A DNA stretch of 64,000 bases from positions 434,001 to 498,000 of the forward strand of contig NZ_WRXN01000004.1 in NCBI RefSeq assembly GCF_009758205.1, in the 5' to 3' direction. The notes under the pieces are model-generated. The model was not told the DNA's origin, searched no databases, and was given only the letters and a program-made list of their open reading frames with translations. This stretch comes from Chitinophaga tropicalis (lineage in GTDB: Bacteria > Bacteroidota > Bacteroidia > Chitinophagales > Chitinophagaceae). The first letter of the stretch is position 1. Every line of letters begins with the position of its first letter. Shown one piece after another: positions 54,182 to 63,953 of this stretch. Both the position numbers and the translations under genes were made by a program.

Positions 54182-56374
54182 CTATTTAACCGAAATCTTG
54201 ACCGATCCTGAAATATTGCGTGATGAATTGCCGATATGCAATATAAATTCGCCAGCTTCCACATTCCAGTTTTTTTTGGTTTCGTCATAAAAAGCCAGGT
54301 CAGCAGCTTTTACGTTAAGCTCGATCGTTCTTTCTTCCCCAGGACGCAGAAAAACTTTTTCAAATGCTTTAAGTTCTTTTTCCGGGCGCAAAACAGTGCA
54401 AAACGGATCGCTGACATAAAGCTGCGCAACTTCTGCTCCATACCGGGAACCCGTATTTTTTACAGTGCATTTCGCATGAATGGTCTCTCCTTTCCCATAG
54501 CTGGTCTTGTCTGTAGAAAAATGGCTTACCGAAAACCCGGTATAAGAAAGGCCATAACCAAATGGGAATTGAGGAACAATTTTTTTTGTATCAAACCAGC
54601 GGTATCCTACTAAAATATCTTCTTCATAATTTACGCGAAGGTCTTTTCCCGGAAAATTGCCTAACGCATGGGCGGGCGATTGATCCAGGGACACCGGCAA
54701 TGTGAACGGCAGTTTACCGGATGGGTTTACTTTGCCACTCAGCAGATCGGCAACAGCATTTCCTGCTTCCATTCCGCCAAACCATGACCACAGTATGGCA
54801 GGCACGCGATGAACAATTCCTGATAACTTTACCGGTGAGCCGGCAATGATAACAACCACGGTATTAGGGTTTGCTTTTGCCACTTCGCGGATCAAAACAT
54901 CTTGTCCGTACGGTAGGTCCATATTTTGCTTATCGGAAGATTCTGTATCAAAATCATGATTTAATCCTCCGAAAATGATCACTGCTTCTGATTCCTTTGC
55001 TACTTTTACAGCTTCATCTATCAGTTTCCAGTCAACCACATCAGAGCTTGTTTGTCCGGCGTTGCTGCCTTCTTTGAAAGTGGATTGCTTTTCATACCCC
55101 TGAGCAAAGTTTATTTTCACCGTAGCTCCAAATTTCTTCCGGATAGCGTCAAGCGGAGTAATTTCGTAGAGGGCTTTTATTTCGGAGCTAAGTCCGCCAT
55201 TGCAATGCCTGCGTGTAGCATTATCTCCAATAACTGCAATGGATTTTATTTTATTGAAATTCAGTGGAAGTATGTTTCTGTTGTTTTGCAATAATACTGC
55301 CGCTTCAGCAGCATCGTTATATGCGGCCTGCTGATGCTGCGGCGTATTCATCTTCCCTTTTTCCCGATCCTCTTCATCAAACATTTTTGTCTTTATCATT
55401 ATCCGCAGCACATTCGCTACCTTTTCATCAACAATGGCGACAGGTACCTTTCCTTCTTTTACTGCGCTGATCAATGGATCGGCAAAATACCATTCATTGT
55501 AATCCTTTTTATCCGTTCCCATTTCCAGGTCAAGGCCGGCTAAAGCGGCTTTTATTGTTGAATGTGCGGCTGCCCAGTCGGTCATCAGCACCCCTTTAAA
55601 ACCAAACTCTTCACGAAGTATCTTCCTGTCCAGGTACTCATTCTCCGCGCACCAGTCCCCTCTGAATTTATTGTATGCGGCCATTACGGTGTAGGCACCT
55701 CCTTCGGTTACTGACGCTTTAAATCCCGGCAAATAAATTTCACGCAATGCTCTTTCGCTCATGTACACGTCAATTGAATCTCTATGCGTTTCCTGGTTAT
55801 TAGCCAGCCAGTGTTTTACACTTACCGCTACATCTTTTGACTGTAATGCTTTGATATAGGCAACCGACATTCTGGAAATAAGGAACGGATCTTCGCTCAT
55901 GTACTCGAAATTTCTTCCGCAAAGCGGTGAACGGATAATGTTGATACCGGGTCCGAGTAAGATATCTTTTTTCCGGAAGCGGGCTTCTTCACCCAATACA
56001 ATTCCACGCTCATAAGCCAGTTTAGGATTCCAGGTAGCGGCCAACGCTGTACCCGGCGGAAAACAGGTGGCAGAATCATTGGTCCAGCCGGCATAAGCCC
56101 AGTCATGCCGGTTTATTTCCGCACGCACCCCATGAGGCCCATCGCTCAGTGCCCATTCAGGAATACCTAATCTTTTTATTCCCGATACGTAAAATTTCGA
56201 ATTTCCATGAAGGAGACTAACTTTTTCCGCCAGCGTCATCTGGCTGATCAATGAGCGGATCTTTTCCTCCTGTTTACTGTCGTTTGTCAAGAGCTGCGCA
56301 TTGGCTATACCAGCCATCATTACGCCTGCTAAACCGAGCACAAATTGTCTTACTACTTTTTTCAATTTCATCAA
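54182..56374 (-). CDS. GH3-family beta-glucosidase-like enzyme
   Basis: A 730-residue exported glycoside hydrolase family 3 enzyme. A signal peptide (to about IANAQ26) precedes the (beta/alpha)8 domain with the catalytic nucleophile D266 (GVLMTDWAAAH) and the substrate-binding KHWLANNQE (187-195). An alpha/beta sandwich domain and a C-terminal FnIII-like domain (HAKCTVKNTGSRYGAEVAQL, GEFILHIGNSS) complete the usual order. It should remove terminal beta-glucosyl (or xylosyl) units from oligosaccharides in the periplasm. A T-tailed hairpin separates it from the GH5 gene upstream. Confidence 0.93.
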   Translation of the reverse strand: MMKLKKVVRQFVLGLAGVMMAGIANAQLLTNDSKQEEKIRSLISQMTLAEKVSLLHGNSKFYVSGIKRLGIPEWALSDGPHGVRAEINRHDWAYAGWTNDSATCFPPGTALAATWNPKLAYERGIVLGEEARFRKKDILLGPGINIIRSPLCGRNFEYMSEDPFLISRMSVAYIKALQSKDVAVSVKHWLANNQETHRDSIDVYMSERALREIYLPGFKASVTEGGAYTVMAAYNKFRGDWCAENEYLDRKILREEFGFKGVLMTDWAAAHSTIKAALAGLDLEMGTDKKDYNEWYFADPLISAVKEGKVPVAIVDEKVANVLRIMIKTKMFDEEDREKGKMNTPQHQQAAYNDAAEAAVLLQNNRNILPLNFNKIKSIAVIGDNATRRHCNGGLSSEIKALYEITPLDAIRKKFGATVKINFAQGYEKQSTFKEGSNAGQTSSDVVDWKLIDEAVKVAKESEAVIIFGGLNHDFDTESSDKQNMDLPYGQDVLIREVAKANPNTVVVIIAGSPVKLSGIVHRVPAILWSWFGGMEAGNAVADLLSGKVNPSGKLPFTLPVSLDQSPAHALGNFPGKDLRVNYEEDILVGYRWFDTKKIVPQFPFGYGLSYTGFSVSHFSTDKTSYGKGETIHAKCTVKNTGSRYGAEVAQLYVSDPFCTVLRPEKELKAFEKVFLRPGEERTIELNVKAADLAFYDETKKNWNVEAGEFILHIGNSSRNISGSVKISVK

Positions 56375-56396
56375 ATTTTCTAAACGTGTCTTTGTT

Positions 56397-56441
56397 AAAA
56401 AAATGTATAAGGGATGTATTAAAATTTCATCCCTTATACAT
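56397..56441 (-). terminator. Intrinsic terminator inside the polysaccharide locus
   Basis: A 14-bp stem (56403-56416 with 56428-56441), an 11-base loop and seven T on the minus strand (56403-56397). It sits between the GH5 stop (56465) and GH3 start (56374). It would end or attenuate transcripts coming from SusC through GH5. Confidence 0.8.
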
Positions 56442-56464
56442 ACAAGTCAATTAATCTTCTAAAA

Positions 56465-57919
56465 CTATTTACCACCCGCAACAATGGCATCGATGGTACG
56501 TTTGTCGAGCACGGTATTATTCCGCCTGTCCAATGCACCGCCCGTATCCCAGTAAAAGGGTTTAAGACCATTGGCTATGGCCTGTCTGGTTACATAGGTC
56601 AGCCAATAATCCACCGCGTCATTATGGGTGGCCAGATCTTTGGGAACATACTTACTGTTGCCACGCCTGTAGGCTCCATATTCGCCCATTATGACAGGGA
56701 TCTGTTTGTCAATGAATTTCGTTTTCATCCTGGCGAGGGAGGTGTTTACATCACTCTCCTCTCCCCAGGTGGCATTCCGGTCAGGTTCAATGTTAGAATG
56801 ATGTCCTGTTCCCCAGTAATAAAACATTTTACCCCAGTCAGCGTCGCCATCCATCAGCAAACAGAACTGGGATGGTGAATAATAATGTACCTCTACCATC
56901 ATCCTGTCTTTTACAGGATCTGTGGGGAGGGTATTCATCATGTCATTTGTTTTTTCAATATTCGTTGACGGTCCCTGCACCACCAGCACCCGGTAGCTGT
57001 TACGTCCACCGGTGGACCGGACTGCATTAACAAAGGTTTGATGATAACCGGCAAGTATTGCCATTTGCTCAACATTGTCGGCAGCGGGCTCATTGGCGCT
57101 TGCAAATAGCAGGTGCTCATCAAAATCGCGCATTGTGGTAGCTATTTGTTCCCAGAACGCTTTTTGCCTGGCATTAACTGAATCTTTCTTCTGAGCGTTA
57201 ATATTATTCTCCAGCCAGCCACCGTCCCAATGGATATTGAGTAAAACATACATATCGTTATTGACGCAATATTGAACCACCTGCTTTACCCGGTTAAGCC
57301 AGGCATCCTGGATCTTAGCGGTAGCTTTATCTGAATACGGGTTCCATGAACAGGGCAGGCGGATGGCATTAAATCCCTGCTGCTTTACGAACTGGATGTA
57401 ACTCTCGGTAATTAAAGGATTTCCCCAGGCGGTTTCTCCGCCAATAGCTTCCAGTGTATTTCCAATGTTCCAGCCCAGTGTAAATTTGGCAGCCAATTGC
57501 ACTGCAGTACTTCCCATGCCGGTTGCATCGGCCGGTATGGGCGATGTATTATAGCCCGGATATAAACTGCTGGCTTGCGTTACGTTTATCCGGCGCAGCT
57601 GGCTGTTTCCCACGTTAACCTCTAGTACCGCAGAGCGGACAGCTCCTGTGGTATTGGCTGTAGTGGTTAATTGAATGGAAGCCGGGCTGTTTTTGCCGTT
57701 TGTTTTGCTCAATTGCAGCCAGGAAGAAGCGGGATTGCTGATATTCCATTCTGCGTTACTGGTGATCGTTACCTCAGCAGTATCTTCTTTAGCCTCAAAA
57801 GCAATTTCGGATGAAGAAACCGACAATACCGGTGCGATCGTGCTGTTTTTACTACAGTATGCAAACATTACAGCCATAATTACAAGGCCGGTGAGTACAT
57901 ACCATCTTTGAGTTTTCAT
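56465..57919 (-). CDS. GH5-family endoglucanase-like enzyme with BACON domain
   Basis: A 484-residue exported, probably lipid-anchored enzyme (MFAYC22 near the signal end). A BACON-type domain (about 32-115, SSSEIAFEAKEDTAEVTI, WLQLSKTNG) precedes the GH5 (beta/alpha)8 barrel. GH5 landmarks: GWNIGNTLEA (149-158), QGFNAIRLPCSW, NIHWDGG, general acid/base E277 (SANEPAA) and nucleophile E413 (IMGEYGAY). The GNTLE segment resembles subfamily 4, which cleaves xyloglucan or other beta-glucans. It follows the glycan-binding lipoprotein by 30 bases. The substrate is inferred. Confidence 0.92.
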   Translation of the reverse strand: MKTQRWYVLTGLVIMAVMFAYCSKNSTIAPVLSVSSSEIAFEAKEDTAEVTITSNAEWNISNPASSWLQLSKTNGKNSPASIQLTTTANTTGAVRSAVLEVNVGNSQLRRINVTQASSLYPGYNTSPIPADATGMGSTAVQLAAKFTLGWNIGNTLEAIGGETAWGNPLITESYIQFVKQQGFNAIRLPCSWNPYSDKATAKIQDAWLNRVKQVVQYCVNNDMYVLLNIHWDGGWLENNINAQKKDSVNARQKAFWEQIATTMRDFDEHLLFASANEPAADNVEQMAILAGYHQTFVNAVRSTGGRNSYRVLVVQGPSTNIEKTNDMMNTLPTDPVKDRMMVEVHYYSPSQFCLLMDGDADWGKMFYYWGTGHHSNIEPDRNATWGEESDVNTSLARMKTKFIDKQIPVIMGEYGAYRRGNSKYVPKDLATHNDAVDYWLTYVTRQAIANGLKPFYWDTGGALDRRNNTVLDKRTIDAIVAGGK

Positions 57920-57949
57920 ATTTATGATATTTGGTTAAAAGTCCTGGCA

Positions 57950-59167
57950 CTATTTAATCTTTACCACCCTGATATTATCAATAGCCGCCCGTAAGCCGGA
58001 AGCCGAGGGGGAAGCGGAAAAGTTTTTGGTCTGGATATTTATCGCTCCGGTGCCGGTGGTACCCAGCAAAGCGGTCAGGCTTGCGGCTGCCGAGCCTTTA
58101 CCGTCATTGCTCCTGAACAGTGACAATGGAATGGTTACCGTACGCCAACCCTTTGTGGCAAAGGAAGAGATAGCGCCATTGGTACCTTGCCACGGCTCAT
58201 AGCGGGCCATATAGTCAAATGAATAACCTTTTATAACATAAATAGAAGTGCCGGTCCATGTGTTGGGTACGCTGATCTCAAACTTAAGGGCATAGTCATC
58301 AAGGGAAAGGCCTAAACTGTCAGCAGGGACCCATTGTACATCGTTAGTATTTATACTGCGTTGCCAGTCCCACCAGGTGCCATCACCGGCAGGCAGAATA
58401 CCATTGCTTAGCACCGCGTAATTACCCCTGTTGCCGGGAAAGTTAGCGCTGCTGTTATCTATGCCGGTACCCCAGTTGAAAGTATTTATCTCATCAAAAT
58501 TACAGAGAACGCCTGTTGTATTATCGTTTACGTTGAAGGGGGTCGAGGCCATGCCGGATTTTGTAGTAACCACTACAGGGCCGCTTTGTGTAAGTGCTGG
58601 TAATACAAATCCAACGGAGGTACCATCGCCCGCTGTGGCATAACTGGTAACCGGTGTACCGGCAAAAGTGAGCTCGTTTATAAAAAACAAATTCAACCCG
58701 TAGATATAAACAGAATCGCCCTCATTGGCATTTTCGTTTGAAATGCTTGTGATGCTGGGAGGCGGAGCCACAATATCAAATGTAAAGGTGGTTGCCCCCT
58801 GCCGGGTAACGTAGCGGATAGTGTTCAGATCTTCTGCAGACACTGATGGGAACGGTATCACAGCAGGTACCAGTACGGCAGCGCTGGTATCAGAGAACAT
58901 TACGCTGTTGATGGTAGCTGGTATGCCATTGAAGGAGATCTGTACAGCATCTTTCAGGTTATGCCCGATCAATACCACCCATTGACCGGTAGTAATGCCA
59001 TTCACAAGGGTATCAGCAGGCGCTGCTGCATAATTCCTGACACTTGTTATAACTGGGGCGCCTTCCGTTACATCCTTCTTACAGGCGGATAGCATCCATG
59101 CAAAGGCCGTAGCAAACGCCAGGAACAGCAAGCTTCTATAGTGGTGTTTAAATATTACTTTATTCAC
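57950..59167 (-). CDS. Surface glycan-binding lipoprotein (IPT/TIG + C-terminal binding domain)
   Basis: A 405-residue lipoprotein with a lipobox LSAC29. Two IPT/TIG-type beta domains occupy about 38-130 (PVITSVRNYA, VVLIGHNLKDAVQISFNG) and 135-215 (PSITSISNENANEGDSVYI). The C-terminal 190 residues (CNFDEINTFNWGTGIDNSS onward) form the jelly-roll glycan-binding part seen in surface glycan-binding proteins of polysaccharide loci. It lies 22 bases downstream of SusD and 30 bases upstream of GH5, as expected for the usual SusC-SusD-SGBP-GH order. Specificity cannot be read from sequence. Confidence 0.85.
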   Translation of the reverse strand: MNKVIFKHHYRSLLFLAFATAFAWMLSACKKDVTEGAPVITSVRNYAAAPADTLVNGITTGQWVVLIGHNLKDAVQISFNGIPATINSVMFSDTSAAVLVPAVIPFPSVSAEDLNTIRYVTRQGATTFTFDIVAPPPSITSISNENANEGDSVYIYGLNLFFINELTFAGTPVTSYATAGDGTSVGFVLPALTQSGPVVVTTKSGMASTPFNVNDNTTGVLCNFDEINTFNWGTGIDNSSANFPGNRGNYAVLSNGILPAGDGTWWDWQRSINTNDVQWVPADSLGLSLDDYALKFEISVPNTWTGTSIYVIKGYSFDYMARYEPWQGTNGAISSFATKGWRTVTIPLSLFRSNDGKGSAAASLTALLGTTGTGAINIQTKNFSASPSASGLRAAIDNIRVVKIK

Positions 59168-59189
59168 TGTATAATGTTTTTAGTATTGC

Positions 59190-60767
59190 TTAATAATATG
59201 ATACCGGAGCTTCCAGCAATTTCGGGTTAGCAGTAACCTCAGAAGAAGGTAGCGGGAAAGTGAAGCTTTGAATAGTGGCAGGCGTGATAATGCCATATGG
59301 ATCCGCGGGTGTTAAGACGCCATTTGGCAGCGTAAATGTTACACGTTGTTCGCCGTTTAATTTACTGATTGCCTTTGCCGGGTTGTAATAAGACAACCTA
59401 ACCAGGTCTGTCCAATATTGCCCTTCTGCTGCCAGTTCAATCCGTCTCTCGTTAATCAGGGTATCAATATCTATTTTGGTTGCCGGGTCGATGCCGGCTC
59501 TTGTACGAACCTTGTTAAAGTAAAGAAGCGCCTCGCCGTCAGTAGTTGAACCATTGTTACCAAGTATAGCTTCAGCATAAATGAGGTAAACGTCTGCCAG
59601 TCTTAATAATGCGTTATGTTCTGTAGAGGAGGTCAGATTCATGGTTGGGGCGTTATTATCCTTGTTTGTACCGATAATATGCTTTTTCAATCCGCAATCG
59701 CCTGTATATTTATATCCTCCGCCAGCTGCGTTCAACTCCGGATAATAATCACCATTGATCATAAAGGTAGCCTTACGCCTTACGGAATCTTTTGTGGTAT
59801 AGAGCTTGTACATATCTACGGTTGGCCGTATGTTAAACCAGCCGGCAGAGCCATTAGCAGATATTTCTGTACCGCCCGGAGAATAGATCTGCAGCATATT
59901 TCCTTCCAGCCAACCGCCACCCGGGGCCCACTGTAATGCGAACAATGACTCCGGATTGTCGTTAAACTGGCTTTTAAAGAGGTCGGCATAATTAGCTGCC
60001 AGCGCCAGGCCGCTATTGTTGCACACATTTCCTGCGTATTTTCTTGCACTATCCAGGTATGCCTGGTCCCTGGTACCGCCGCCCTGGTTTAATCCGGCTA
60101 CTGTTAAATAAACCTTACTTAACATGCCTTGCGCTGACCAGGTGGTTACCCTTCCGGCGGCATCAGCAGGCGGGAGGTTCTGAGCTGCAAAAGTCAGATC
60201 ATTAATTGCGAACTTATATACGTCTTCTGTTTTTATGCGGTTAATCAATGGAGATATGATCAGCGTACTGTTATCTTCAATAACAGGTACGGAACCCCAT
60301 AATACCGCCAGGTTATAATAGGCAAATCCACGTATAAACCGGGCCTCTGCTATAGCAGCATTCCTGTCCTTGTCAGGGATAGTATTGGGCGCCTTTTGCG
60401 TGATGGCATTGATAGTAACGTTACAGTGCGCAATGACATTGTACATCCCTTTCCAGTTGGAGATCATGATATTATTTAAGCCCGTAACTGTAAAAGTGTT
60501 AAGCTGCACGGCATCTCCCCAGTAACCAACTGCCATGTTCCCGCTCAGCACATCGCCAACAGGTAAATAACAGTTATAATTCCAGTCTCCCCAGGGTGTA
60601 CCTGCGTACAATGCGGCAGTTGCCAATCTAAGGTCATTAGGAGTTTGATAAAAGTTATCAGCACTTATCTGCGACAATGGCGGACGATCTAAAAAACTCT
60701 TGGAGCATCCTGTTATAACTATTACAGGTAACAGGAAAGCAATTATTTTATTCAATATCGGTTTCAT
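59190..60767 (-). CDS. SusD/RagB-family glycan-binding lipoprotein
   Basis: A 525-residue outer-membrane lipoprotein with lipobox VIVITGC21 followed by SKSFLDRPPLSQ. The helical RagB/SusD region (AIAEARFIRGFAYYNLAVLWGSVPV, about 140-165) and C-terminal SusD domain (INERRIELAAEGQYWTDLVR) are present. It partners the SusC gene 27 bases upstream and is followed 22 bases later by the glycan-binding protein gene. The ligand is probably a beta-glucan-type or hemicellulose oligosaccharide, judging from GH5/GH3. Confidence 0.94.
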   Translation of the reverse strand: MKPILNKIIAFLLPVIVITGCSKSFLDRPPLSQISADNFYQTPNDLRLATAALYAGTPWGDWNYNCYLPVGDVLSGNMAVGYWGDAVQLNTFTVTGLNNIMISNWKGMYNVIAHCNVTINAITQKAPNTIPDKDRNAAIAEARFIRGFAYYNLAVLWGSVPVIEDNSTLIISPLINRIKTEDVYKFAINDLTFAAQNLPPADAAGRVTTWSAQGMLSKVYLTVAGLNQGGGTRDQAYLDSARKYAGNVCNNSGLALAANYADLFKSQFNDNPESLFALQWAPGGGWLEGNMLQIYSPGGTEISANGSAGWFNIRPTVDMYKLYTTKDSVRRKATFMINGDYYPELNAAGGGYKYTGDCGLKKHIIGTNKDNNAPTMNLTSSTEHNALLRLADVYLIYAEAILGNNGSTTDGEALLYFNKVRTRAGIDPATKIDIDTLINERRIELAAEGQYWTDLVRLSYYNPAKAISKLNGEQRVTFTLPNGVLTPADPYGIITPATIQSFTFPLPSSEVTANPKLLEAPVSYY

Positions 60768-60794
60768 GACTATTTATATTAAACAGATGAATAT

Positions 60795-63700
60795 TTACTT
60801 ACTCAATTTGATGTTAGCACCAATGGTATACACCCGGGGCTGCGGATAATAGCCTCCGTCAATACCTGCAGACAGCGGATCCCATGATCCGATCTCAGGA
60901 TCCATTCCCTTGTAGCTTGTAAGAATGAAAGCATTCGAAACATTGAAATAAACTCTCACATACTTAATGTTGGCTTTATCAATAAGCTTTTCAGGGAGGG
61001 TATATCCTAAAGAGAGATTCTTACACCGTAAAAAAGTGCCGTTTTCTACAAACTTGTCAGAGTTCCTGTTATTATCATTGGTATTATCATTTCTAATTCC
61101 GGGGATCCTGGTAGTAGGGTTTGTCACCTGTACATTATTAACATCTGTAGCAGATCCGTTCGGGTCAATCAAAGTCAGCTTTGCGTAGTTGGAGAGTGCC
61201 CTGAGATACCCAAAACTTGTTCCCGGGTATTCTCCGTTTACACGCAGCTGGTTATATACTTTATTGCCGATGTTTGCAGCAAAAAATATATTCAGATCAA
61301 AATTCTTATACGAGAAGGTATTATTTAAACCAATCTGGTACTTAGGTATGGGAGAACCGAGGAACGTTTGGTCATGTTCATTGATAACGCCATCACCGTT
61401 AAAGTCTTTAAACTTCAGATCACCATACCAGATGCTACCACCGGCAGCGCCTACCGGCAGGGGTACGCCATTTTTAGTGGGCAATGCGTGGTTCTTAAAA
61501 TCATCTTTCGTTGCAAATACGCCTCCGTCAATAACATATCCGTAAAACTCACCAATAGACCTGCCCACAACCGTTTTGCTGTACTGTTTATTCAGTGAAG
61601 CACCATCCGTGTTGAGCTTCAGCACCTCGTTAATATTACGTGAAACGGTTACATCCGTCTTCCAGGTGAAATTTTTGCTTTTAACATTGGTTGAGCTGAT
61701 CCTGAAGTCAAAACCTTTGTTGTTAACTGTACCTACGTTGACGTACGGGGCATCCAGCGAGCCTGGTGCATAGCCAATGGCCGTTCCGGAATACAATGGC
61801 AGGGGGATCTGTAATATAAGGCCATCGGTCCTGCGGTTGTAAAAATCAACGGCGAAATTCAATCTCCAGTTAAAAAAAGTACCATCCAGCCCTACGTTCG
61901 CATATTTTGTTTTTTCCCATTGCACATAAGGATTTCCCACATTCTGGGTCAGCTGTGCAATGCCTGTGAGGCCGGTAGCCACCGTAGCAAGGGTTGAGGT
62001 ATAGGCATAGTCCCGGATATTCTGATTATTTGTTAATCCATAACCCAGGCGCAGCTTTAATTCATTAATAGCTTTAACTCCCTGCAGAAAGCTTTCATTA
62101 TTCAGCTTCCAGGCAAATGCTCCTGAGTAGGTGGTTACCCAGCGGTTTTCAGGAGCGAATTTGGAAGAACCATCCGCCCGTACATTGGCGGTAAACAGGT
62201 ATTTATCATTGATGCCCAGGTTTAGACGGCCAAAGTATGATTCCTGGGCACTTTGCCCCTTGCTGCCGGAATTAGTAGCGGTAGTAGGATCTCCACTACT
62301 GATTACCTGCACACTGTTGGATGGAAAATTTGTCCGGCCGGCAGAAGAAGCTTCATTCGTGTTTAGCTGCGCTTCGTGCCCCAGTAGCACATTGACATTA
62401 TATTTATTCTTAAACAGATGTGAATAGGTTAAATAGTTTCTTATGGTTGTATATAAGCTTTGCGAAAAACTATAAGATGCGCTGTTAGTATTGTTTTTCA
62501 CCAGGCCGAAGGTATAGGAAGGATTAAACCGGTCTTCCGTTGCCATTGAAAAGCTTGCTGTTGCTTCATTGCGCAGGATCAGATCTTTGGTAAAAGCAAT
62601 TTCTGCATATAAATTACCAAAAAGCTGTTTCCTGTTTGCCTGGTCTTTATTAATAAGGGCTATCGCATATGGGTTCACGGTACTATTGACCCATCCATTT
62701 GGATTATAGGCGCCGCCCCAGCTGCCATCCTCATTTTTTACAGCTATATCCGGCGTCTGGCTTAATGCGGTATTAATTACATTTGAACTGGTTGAATTCA
62801 CATTTTCTTTGATACTAACAAGTTGCAGGCTGGTGCCGATCTTTAGCCAATCGGTTGTTCTATTGTCAAGGTTCAGTCTTAATGAGATCCTGCGGAAATC
62901 TGATCCAAGGGCAATACCTTCCTGGTTGAAATAAGAGCCGGATAGCAGGTATTGGGTCCTAGCGTCTCCCCCACTGATGGTCAACGTATGGTTGGACATC
63001 GGTGCATTTCTAAAAAGCTCTTTCTGCCAGTTAGTTCCTTCGCCCAGATATTTTGGATTTACAAACTCCGGCCGGGTATCAAACCCCCAGCCTAAGCCTG
63101 TATTTCTTTCATTTATAAAAGCTGCATATTCCCTTAAATTCATGACAGGCAATTTTTTAGGTATCTGCTGGTAGCCTGTGTACATATCATAGGAAATGCT
63201 TGGCGGAGCTACCTGTCCCCTTTTGGTTGTTATTACTATCACGCCGTTTGTTGCCTGAGATCCATAAATTGCTGTTGCGGATGCGTCTTTCAATACATCA
63301 ATGGATTCAATTTCGGAAGGATTGATACCGGCCAGTGGATTGACGCCGGCGCCCAATGTGGCTGTGCCGCCAATAATGATCCCATCTATTACATACATAG
63401 GCGCACCTCCTCCAAAAGAAGACAGGCCACGGATCTGGACGGACACCGCTCCACCCGGCTGACCTGATATTTGTTGAGCCACTAGCCCAGGAACCTTTCC
63501 CTGCAAGGCCTGATCAAAGGTTACAGGTTGTGTTTTACGGATCTCATCACCGGAAACAGAAGATATGGCGCCGGTAACGTCCGGCCGTTTTATTTTGCCA
63601 TACCCGATTACCACCACGTCTTCCAGCTGTGAAACATTTTCAGCCAGTTTCACCTGAATGGAGGTGCTTTTATCAACAACTACTTCTTTTTTCTGGTAAC

Positions 63701-63953
63701 CTATCATTGTAATCACTAATATGTCTCCGGTCGACGCGTCGATCGTAAACCGTCCTGCTTCATCGGTGATAGCGAAGCGTTGGGCGTTCTTAATGCTGAC
63801 CGATGCTCCGGGAACCGGGGTGGAGTTACTTTGAGTGACGATCTTACCACTTATCTTAATTGTTTGTGCAGAGAGGCTTATGCTGAAAAGGATTCCCAAA
63901 AGGGCACCCAATAGCGGCAGCATTCGCGAGCGAATCATTTTGGTTGACTTCAT
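60795..63953 (-). CDS. SusC/RagA-family TonB-linked outer membrane protein
   Basis: A 1052-residue TonB-dependent transporter. After a signal peptide (to about SLSAQ) come the carboxypeptidase-regulatory-like domain (about 32-110), the LEDVVVIGYGKIKR TonB-box region, a plug domain (ALQGKVPGLVAQQISGQPGG, DVLKDASATAIYGSQATNGVI) and a barrel ending GANIKLSK. No STN domain is present. It heads the polysaccharide locus; its ATG lies 47 bases from the right edge, so the promoter and any upstream regulator fall mostly outside the window. Confidence 0.95.
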   Translation of the reverse strand: MKSTKMIRSRMLPLLGALLGILFSISLSAQTIKISGKIVTQSNSTPVPGASVSIKNAQRFAITDEAGRFTIDASTGDILVITMIGYQKKEVVVDKSTSIQVKLAENVSQLEDVVVIGYGKIKRPDVTGAISSVSGDEIRKTQPVTFDQALQGKVPGLVAQQISGQPGGAVSVQIRGLSSFGGGAPMYVIDGIIIGGTATLGAGVNPLAGINPSEIESIDVLKDASATAIYGSQATNGVIVITTKRGQVAPPSISYDMYTGYQQIPKKLPVMNLREYAAFINERNTGLGWGFDTRPEFVNPKYLGEGTNWQKELFRNAPMSNHTLTISGGDARTQYLLSGSYFNQEGIALGSDFRRISLRLNLDNRTTDWLKIGTSLQLVSIKENVNSTSSNVINTALSQTPDIAVKNEDGSWGGAYNPNGWVNSTVNPYAIALINKDQANRKQLFGNLYAEIAFTKDLILRNEATASFSMATEDRFNPSYTFGLVKNNTNSASYSFSQSLYTTIRNYLTYSHLFKNKYNVNVLLGHEAQLNTNEASSAGRTNFPSNSVQVISSGDPTTATNSGSKGQSAQESYFGRLNLGINDKYLFTANVRADGSSKFAPENRWVTTYSGAFAWKLNNESFLQGVKAINELKLRLGYGLTNNQNIRDYAYTSTLATVATGLTGIAQLTQNVGNPYVQWEKTKYANVGLDGTFFNWRLNFAVDFYNRRTDGLILQIPLPLYSGTAIGYAPGSLDAPYVNVGTVNNKGFDFRISSTNVKSKNFTWKTDVTVSRNINEVLKLNTDGASLNKQYSKTVVGRSIGEFYGYVIDGGVFATKDDFKNHALPTKNGVPLPVGAAGGSIWYGDLKFKDFNGDGVINEHDQTFLGSPIPKYQIGLNNTFSYKNFDLNIFFAANIGNKVYNQLRVNGEYPGTSFGYLRALSNYAKLTLIDPNGSATDVNNVQVTNPTTRIPGIRNDNTNDNNRNSDKFVENGTFLRCKNLSLGYTLPEKLIDKANIKYVRVYFNVSNAFILTSYKGMDPEIGSWDPLSAGIDGGYYPQPRVYTIGANIKLSK

